A DNA stretch of 64,000 nt from DASRHT01 sp035293765. Lineage in GTDB: Bacteria; Chloroflexota; Ktedonobacteria; Ktedonobacterales; Ktedonobacteraceae. The stretch lies in the NCBI GenBank assembly GCA_035293765.1, contig DATGMF010000044.1, positions 62,001 through 126,000 on the forward strand, written 5' to 3'. The notes under the pieces were generated by a model, which made no database searches, was not told the origin of the DNA, and saw only the letters and a program-made list of their open reading frames with translations. The first letter of the stretch is position 1; the number at the start of each line of letters is the position of its first letter. Below are positions 59,434 through 64,000 of the stretch, piece after piece. The position numbers and the translations under genes were made by a program.

Positions 59434-60270
59434 TTATCTTGCCTGCTGCGCTGCTACCTGTTCCATACGCTGTCTGAACGCTTCTCCAGCAAGCATTTCA
59501 GCTTTGTCAGGGTCCTCTTTCATGAGTTCGAGCATCAGCGCGATATCTGGATTGGGAGCCAGGGTGAGATCGCGTTTTTCCTCCTGTACCGCCTGTAAGA
59601 TCTCATCGGCCACCTGTTCGGGAGTAAGCATTGCGACAATGGTCATATTCTGGATATCAGCGTTTTCCTGATGGATCATAGGCGTATCTACCCAGGCAGG
59701 ATAGACAGTGGTAATACCAATGCCTGTGCCATACAGCTCTGCCCGTAAAGCGATTGAAAAACCGCGTACAGCCCATTTGGTTGCACAATAGGCGGAAAGG
59801 AAAGGAGAGCCTAATTTGCCGGCAACCGAGCTGAGAAATACAAAGTGGCCGCCCTGCTGCTGGCGCATTGCCGGTAATGCGGCCTGGACGCAGTGATAAA
59901 TACCCATAAAGTTGATATTCATGATGGTCTGCATCTCGGCAGCCGTAAAGGTATCGATGAGGCCCCCTCTGCCGATGCCCGCGCTGCATACCACCAGATC
60001 GATACGTCCACAGGTATCCAGCGCCTGTCGCATCAATGCTTGCACCTTTTCTTCATCAGCGACGTCTGTTGCCACGGCGACGATGTGGGCCGTTGAGGAA
60101 GGATTGCTCTGATGGACGAGCTGGGCTGCCTGCTGCAAACCCTCGCTATTAATATCTGCCAGGACGACATGTGCCCCTTGAGCGTACAACGCTCGTGCGG
60201 TTGCCAGCCCGATACCACTTGCTCCACCTGTTACTACTGCAACCGAGCCAGCAAAATGCTTGAGTGTCAT
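59434..60270 (-). CDS. Short-chain dehydrogenase/reductase
   Basis: The 278-aa classical SDR has VAVVTGGASGIGLATARALY (TGxxxGIG cofactor loop), VVLADIN (acidic residue that favours NAD), LVVCSAGIGRGG (NAG-type strand), VFLSSVAGKLGSPFLSAYC (catalytic Ser) and YCATKWAVRGFSIALRAEL (YxxxK). Length and order match the family. An inverted repeat with AGATAAGATC arms lies 24 bases upstream of ATG 60270 and may be an operator. The substrate is unknown. Confidence 0.92.
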   Translation of the reverse strand: MTLKHFAGSVAVVTGGASGIGLATARALYAQGAHVVLADINSEGLQQAAQLVHQSNPSSTAHIVAVATDVADEEKVQALMRQALDTCGRIDLVVCSAGIGRGGLIDTFTAAEMQTIMNINFMGIYHCVQAALPAMRQQQGGHFVFLSSVAGKLGSPFLSAYCATKWAVRGFSIALRAELYGTGIGITTVYPAWVDTPMIHQENADIQNMTIVAMLTPEQVADEILQAVQEEKRDLTLAPNPDIALMLELMKEDPDKAEMLAGEAFRQRMEQVAAQQAR

Positions 60271-60293
60271 AAAACGTGGCTCCTCTCAAAAGT

Positions 60294-60330
60294 AGATAAG
60301 ATCGACAGGTTGCTATGTTTGATCTTATCT
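60294..60330. promoter_or_regulatory. Inverted repeat upstream of the SDR gene
   Basis: AGATAAGATC (60294-60303) pairs with its exact complement at 60321-60330 around 17 bases; TTTT follows on the plus strand. It sits between a minus-strand membrane gene and the SDR start. It could be an operator, or a terminator of the upstream gene. Confidence 0.45.
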
Positions 60331-60374
60331 TTTTCTATGTTACGCTGTCAACTGTTGTGTTCTGCTGCCAACAA

Positions 60375-60908
60375 TTATTGTTGTGGCGGCATTTCTTGCG
60401 GATATTGCACCTGCGGCTGCTCATATTCTTGTGAAGTGCTGTATTGTCTGCCGCCTTCCTGGTACGTCTCCGATTGTGGTGGTCGATAGCCCTGCTCATA
60501 GGACTGCTGTGATGGCTGGTAATAGGGTTGCTGTGGCGCTTGCGATGGTTGATAGTAGGGCTGTTGTGGTGGTCGATTTGCCATTGAAGCCAGACCCATG
60601 CCCATCAAGCTGGCGATAATGGGTTTGAATAATGCGCCCATAATGGCAGAAACGCCCGCCCCCACTAGAAACCAGATCCAGTTATCTGTAGCGAAAAACA
60701 GGGCGAGTATCAGTAGCCAGAAAAAACCTTGCAGGCTACCATATACTCTATGGGGATTGAGCGAGCCCAGCGCGCTTACCAGCGTGGCAATTGCCAGGGC
60801 AATAAAGAAAATGGTCAGGTTAAAGCCGCCAAACGCGAATGCCAGAGCCAGCCCTAAAAGAACAATTCCCCCGGATATACCATTAGCCATTGAATTTCTG
60901 ACTCTCAT
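60375..60908 (-). CDS. Four-helix membrane protein with Gln/Pro/Tyr-rich tail
   Basis: The 177-aa protein has about four helices (GIVLLGLALAFAFGGFNLTI, IFFIALAIATLVSAL, FFWLLILALFFATDN, WIWFLVGAGVSAIMGALF). A cytoplasmic or exported tail is rich in Gln, Pro and Tyr with repeated QPYYQPSQ units. Such tails are low-complexity and may aid self-association. ATG 60908 is preferred, with AAAGG upstream; the frame is open from TTG 60938. No family is recognised. Confidence 0.65.
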   Translation of the reverse strand: MRVRNSMANGISGGIVLLGLALAFAFGGFNLTIFFIALAIATLVSALGSLNPHRVYGSLQGFFWLLILALFFATDNWIWFLVGAGVSAIMGALFKPIIASLMGMGLASMANRPPQQPYYQPSQAPQQPYYQPSQQSYEQGYRPPQSETYQEGGRQYSTSQEYEQPQVQYPQEMPPQQ

Positions 60909-61014
60909 GATCGATTCAGCCTTTCTATGTGATTGCAAGAGAGGTGCAGCAAGCGTTGCGCTCTACTTCTCTCTACTATACGTCTATCGTGCTTCTGCGT
61001 TGTAGCCATCAGTG

Positions 61015-62079
61015 TTAGAGCTTCATCTCGATCAATGCGCGTCTGATACCTGTTAACGCATCGGAGATATGACGAGCCTCTATGCCATAATGCGTTACCG
61101 CGCGAATATTGCCTTCTCCCATTGTTCCCATCAGTACCCCATGTTCTCTTGCTTTAGCGAGGAATTGCGCCGTCTCCTCCTCGCTGAGCTTTTGTTGCTG
61201 CGCATTCAGTACGCTGAACATGACCATATTGGTCATAACCCGCTCAGGGTGAACCTCGATCTGAGGAAATTCTGTCAGGCCGGCTGCCAACAATTTGCTA
61301 TGTTCGTGATCTTCTGGCAGTCGCTCTATCATCTGCTCCAGGGCGACAATACCTGCCGCGGCTATCACTCCAGCCTGACGCATTCCGCCACCCAGCATCT
61401 TGCGTGTGCGGATCGCGCGCCGGATAAATTCTTCGCTACCAACAAGCAGGGAGCCAACGGGCGCGCTGAGTCCTTTGGAGAGACAGAACATCACCGAATC
61501 GACGTGCTGCACGAGTCTGCTTGCGGGCAGATGCAGGGCTGCGGCGGCGTTGAAAATGCGCGCGCCATCCATATGCACTGCGATGCCGTGGGCATGAGCC
61601 AGGCTGGTAATGGTTTCAATCTGCTCTACGCTCAACACCATGCCGCCGCGACGATTGTGCGTGTTTTCGATACAGATCAGGGCAGTGGGGGCAACATGTT
61701 CATCGTTCGCGTCTGCCAGCCCTGCCTGGACTTTGGGCAAATCGAGCATTCCATCAGCATGCGTTGGCACCACCCACATTGGTGAGCCGCCCAGCGTGGA
61801 TGGGCCGCCAACTTCGTAGCGGTAGATATGCGATTCGTCGCCCACGATAATTCTTTGCCCTCTTCCGGCGTGCGTCAATGTTGCGATAGTATTGCCCATT
61901 GTACCGCTAGGCACAAAGAGCGCCGCCTCTTTGCCCAGTCGCTCTGCTGCCATTGCCTGTAATCGGTTTACGGTAGGATCTTCGCCATAAACGTCATCTC
62001 CGACTTCCGCTCGATACATGGCCTCGCGCATGGCCGGGGTGGGTAATGTCACGGTATCACTACGTAGATCGATGTGCAT
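61015..62079 (-). CDS. Low-specificity threonine aldolase-type PLP enzyme
   Basis: The 354-aa enzyme cleaves threonine or allo-threonine to glycine and acetaldehyde. The N-terminus MHIDLRSDTVTLPTPAMREA is the family signature. VGDDVYGEDPTVNRLQ, LFVPSGTMGNTIATL (PLP phosphate site), HMDGARIFNAAAAL (Asp and Arg at the ring) and MFCLSKGLSAPVGSLL (Schiff-base Lys) follow in order. GGAAAGG nine bases upstream decides for ATG 62079; the frame is open to 62202. It is monocistronic. Confidence 0.92.
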   Translation of the reverse strand: MHIDLRSDTVTLPTPAMREAMYRAEVGDDVYGEDPTVNRLQAMAAERLGKEAALFVPSGTMGNTIATLTHAGRGQRIIVGDESHIYRYEVGGPSTLGGSPMWVVPTHADGMLDLPKVQAGLADANDEHVAPTALICIENTHNRRGGMVLSVEQIETITSLAHAHGIAVHMDGARIFNAAAALHLPASRLVQHVDSVMFCLSKGLSAPVGSLLVGSEEFIRRAIRTRKMLGGGMRQAGVIAAAGIVALEQMIERLPEDHEHSKLLAAGLTEFPQIEVHPERVMTNMVMFSVLNAQQQKLSEEETAQFLAKAREHGVLMGTMGEGNIRAVTHYGIEARHISDALTGIRRALIEMKL

Positions 62080-62217
62080 GATGATCTGCCTTTCCATAGG
62101 TGATGGTTGTTGTTGTAATTGTGCAATATCTTTGGCATCTCCCTCAATATAACCAGGGCGTGTTAAAAACCTCCGAGTTCTACCAGGTGCGTCTTCCATC
62201 ATCCGATGGGAGCTGCT

Positions 62218-63324
62218 TTAACAGGCATCTTGCATCTGCTGAAGCAAATAGTGTGTTACCTTATTTATATCATTGCTTTGTTGATAGATAGCAATCTGGC
62301 GGTCTGCTCCCGTGCCCCGAGGATCATCGAGAAGCACACGAAGATATTGTATCTCATTTCGACTTCCCAGGTCATCAATGACATCATCGACAAAGTCTAG
62401 AAGTTCATGGATGGAGTCTCGCATCGCTATGGGACGGCGATTGACAAAATCAATAATTGCCGCATCTAATCCGTAGCGCATTGCTCGCCACTTGTTCTCC
62501 TCCACATAGTCGCGTGGCAGAACTGGCAAGGTGATCTGCCGCCGGTATAGCCAGGCCAGCTTCATGACTAGCGCCTGGCATAAGGCCGCAAGCGCGAGGG
62601 TGTCTCGGGGGGTCGCTGGCATATCACAGATGCGGAACTCAAGCGTAGGAAAGAATGGATGGGGCCGAATATCCCAACACACATCTTTGCCGTTCTCGAT
62701 GCAGCCCATACTAATAAGATCATCGAGATAACGGGTGTAGTGCTGCCAGGACGCGACGATTTCGGGCAGGCCACTGCGCAAGATAGGCTTCCAGAGGGCG
62801 GAACGAAACGATTTCAGGCCGGTATATCTTCCCTCCCAGAAAGGCGAGTTCGTGGAGAGAGCCAGCAGATGAGGCAGCCATGTACGTAGCTGATTCATCA
62901 AGCTAATCGCAACATTTTTATCCTCTATGCCGACATGAATGTGCAGGCCGTAAATTACCAGCATGCGTTCGATGTCCTGGAACTCTTCGATCAGCTTCCT
63001 GTAATGATCTTTCTCCGTTATTTTTTGATCTTGCCATCGTGCATTGGGGTGGGTGCCTGCGCTGATGAGCGCCAGCTCTTCTTGCTCAACAACTTGCCTG
63101 AGTAACCTGTGCAGAGTTCGTAGTTCGGTTCGTGCGTCCTCAATGGTGGGACAGATGTCCGTTATCAGCTCTACACAGGCTTGTTTCTCTTCCGCTTTGA
63201 TCTTTCCTTTGAGGAAGGGAGCACCTTTTGTCAGGATGCTTTCAATAGAGGGAGACAGGTCACCCGTATGACGATCTACCAGTTGAAATTCTTGCTCGAT
63301 ACCCAGGCTAAATTGTGAGGCCAT
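62218..63324 (-). CDS. Carboxylate-amine ligase, glutamate-cysteine ligase type 2 (YbdK group)
   Basis: The 368-aa ATP-dependent ligase belongs to the GCS2/YbdK group. FSLGIEQEFQLVDRHTGDLS holds the metal-binding Glu residues of strand 1, ELITDICPTIEDARTELR and ALISAGTHPNARWQDQ are conserved segments, and YGLHIHVGIEDKNVAISLMN is the central GxHxHV-type motif. FPTLEFRICDMPATPRDTL closes the active site. Proven members make gamma-glutamylcysteine or act on unknown amines. AAGGAG lies just before ATG 63324. Confidence 0.9.
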   Translation of the reverse strand: MASQFSLGIEQEFQLVDRHTGDLSPSIESILTKGAPFLKGKIKAEEKQACVELITDICPTIEDARTELRTLHRLLRQVVEQEELALISAGTHPNARWQDQKITEKDHYRKLIEEFQDIERMLVIYGLHIHVGIEDKNVAISLMNQLRTWLPHLLALSTNSPFWEGRYTGLKSFRSALWKPILRSGLPEIVASWQHYTRYLDDLISMGCIENGKDVCWDIRPHPFFPTLEFRICDMPATPRDTLALAALCQALVMKLAWLYRRQITLPVLPRDYVEENKWRAMRYGLDAAIIDFVNRRPIAMRDSIHELLDFVDDVIDDLGSRNEIQYLRVLLDDPRGTGADRQIAIYQQSNDINKVTHYLLQQMQDAC

Positions 63325-63628
63325 ATTGACTCCTTGTGGCTGCTTGACTGCACAGGGGAAAATTGCTTCCATGAAAAAGGTTTTTAGCTACAAAGCGGTA
63401 ATTAAGAAAAGCGGCTACAGGATATATTCAAGGCGAATAATTATTCTATCTCAAAATATAGGTAAAAGCAAAACTTGTGTGACATGTCTTGTCAACAAAC
63501 GGATAGCGTTTGCGCTGAATTCTGATTAATGGGATAACCTTGCTACCACGCTTGAGCGGTGCTACAATGCCTCTGCAACGATGGAATTACAGCGTGCATT
63601 ACTATTTTTTACCCAGAAAGGATAGCGT
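63325..63628. other. 304-base divergent intergenic region with cupin-gene promoter
   Basis: AT-rich, between the ligase gene and the cupin gene. TTGCTA (63540-63545) and TACAAT (63563-63568), 17 bases apart, form a plausible promoter for the cupin gene. No small gene or repeat was found. Confidence 0.5.
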
Positions 63629-64000
63629 ATGGACACAAAAGAGCAGACCGAACAGGGTACTATAGGAGCGTCTTTCGCGCCAGCATTTTACAGCGTGAAC
63701 GCGATCAGTCCGGTGACGCTGTTAGAAGGGATCAGCGCCCGCTTTGTTACCGGTAGTCGTATCATGTTCTCATTTGTCCGTCTTGCGCCAGGAGCTGTGA
63801 TGCCCGATCATCATCATCCTCATGAGCAGCTTGGCTATGTGCTTGAGGGCTCAATGGTGCTCAATATCGCAGGAGATGAGCGTTATTTGCAACCGGGCGA
63901 CGCCTATACTATCCCCGGCGATGTAGTTCATCGCGCTGTTGGCGGACCCAATGGCTGCCTCGTGCTTGACGCGTTCAACCCTCCGCGTGAGGAGTATCTT
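63629..64000 (+). CDS. Cupin-domain protein, 5' part only
   Basis: The visible 124 codons continue beyond the window. RIMFSFVRLAPGAVMPDHHH starts the cupin barrel. HHHPHEQLGYVLEGSMVLNI is cupin motif 1, with three His/Glu metal ligands, and LQPGDAYTIPGDVVHRAV is motif 2, with the last His. This makes a metal-binding single-domain cupin likely, used as an enzyme or a sensor. AAAGGA lies nine bases before ATG 63629, and a promoter is at 63540-63568. Its function is unknown. Confidence 0.88.
   Translation, partial: MDTKEQTEQGTIGASFAPAFYSVNAISPVTLLEGISARFVTGSRIMFSFVRLAPGAVMPDHHHPHEQLGYVLEGSMVLNIAGDERYLQPGDAYTIPGDVVHRAVGGPNGCLVLDAFNPPREEYL

Overview
The window reads as chromosome of a high-coding-density bacterium, most likely a member of the Chloroflexota close to Ktedonobacteria. 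This placement is an inference from the mix of genes (F420-type LLM oxidoreductase, archease, an ABC transporter fused to an FHA domain, a T-box leader on an amino-acid operon, LVIVD and YVTN-like beta-propellers) and from many small GC-rich hairpin repeats. No rRNA or marker gene is present to prove it, and I saw no tRNA gene or CRISPR array.

Layout. Positions 1-14348 (+) are an exopolysaccharide locus: end of an initiating sugar-phosphate transferase, aminotransferase, nucleotide-sugar dehydratase, Wzz/BY-kinase, O-antigen-ligase-type polymerase, two GT4 glycosyltransferases, a glucuronyl C5-epimerase-like protein, a Wzx-type flippase, a methyltransferase, a polysaccharide deacetylase and a secreted glycosidase-like protein. 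Most genes overlap or nearly touch. 14354-20583 (mostly -) holds a two-helix membrane protein, a broken phosphate-transporter remnant, the ABC-FHA fusion, a membrane-anchored beta-propeller, endonuclease III and a small unknown. 20915-22968 (+) is a GTPase plus a protease-like protein without a catalytic motif, ended by a bidirectional terminator. 23021-26441 (-) is a sugar ABC importer (binding protein and two permeases, no ATPase). 27002-28516 (+) has tyrA and archease.

28681-31444 is a disturbed accessory island: a 246-bp palindromic element, the first 34 codons of an RNA-ligase-like gene, a LAGLIDADG-AP2 homing endonuclease on the other strand, an unknown protein, an excisionase-like HTH protein, and a frameshifted 3' remnant of rtcB. 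Next to the intact archease gene this looks like a wrecked RNA-repair locus.

31518-37050 carries a HIT protein, a CDF transporter with three tandem C-terminal domains, a stand-alone AICAR transformylase, a membrane protein, a PEBP protein and a GNAT acetyltransferase. 37051-47507 (+) is an amino-acid operon: promoter, T-box leader, argC, argB, hisZ-like, hisG, a 781-aa HAD-phosphatase/APH-kinase fusion, hisH, hisA, hisF and hisI with a HisE-like tail. The fusion sits between hisG and hisH, and the T-box specifier appears to read CCC (proline) rather than Arg or His. These are the most interesting points of the window.

47599-64000 is a mixed region: HAD hydrolase, intradiol dioxygenase, class II aldolase, YifB/ComM AAA protein, enoyl-CoA hydratase, cupredoxin lipoprotein, LVIVD propeller, NrtS-like protein, LLM oxidoreductase, lipid-kinase-type protein, DUF971, MpaB-like oxygenase, SDR, threonine aldolase, YbdK-type carboxylate-amine ligase and the start of a cupin gene.

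Small hairpin repeats beginning GTAGGG, and a second family around a GATTCATCG loop, are scattered through the window. Several lie inside reading frames, where they add amino acids to proteins.
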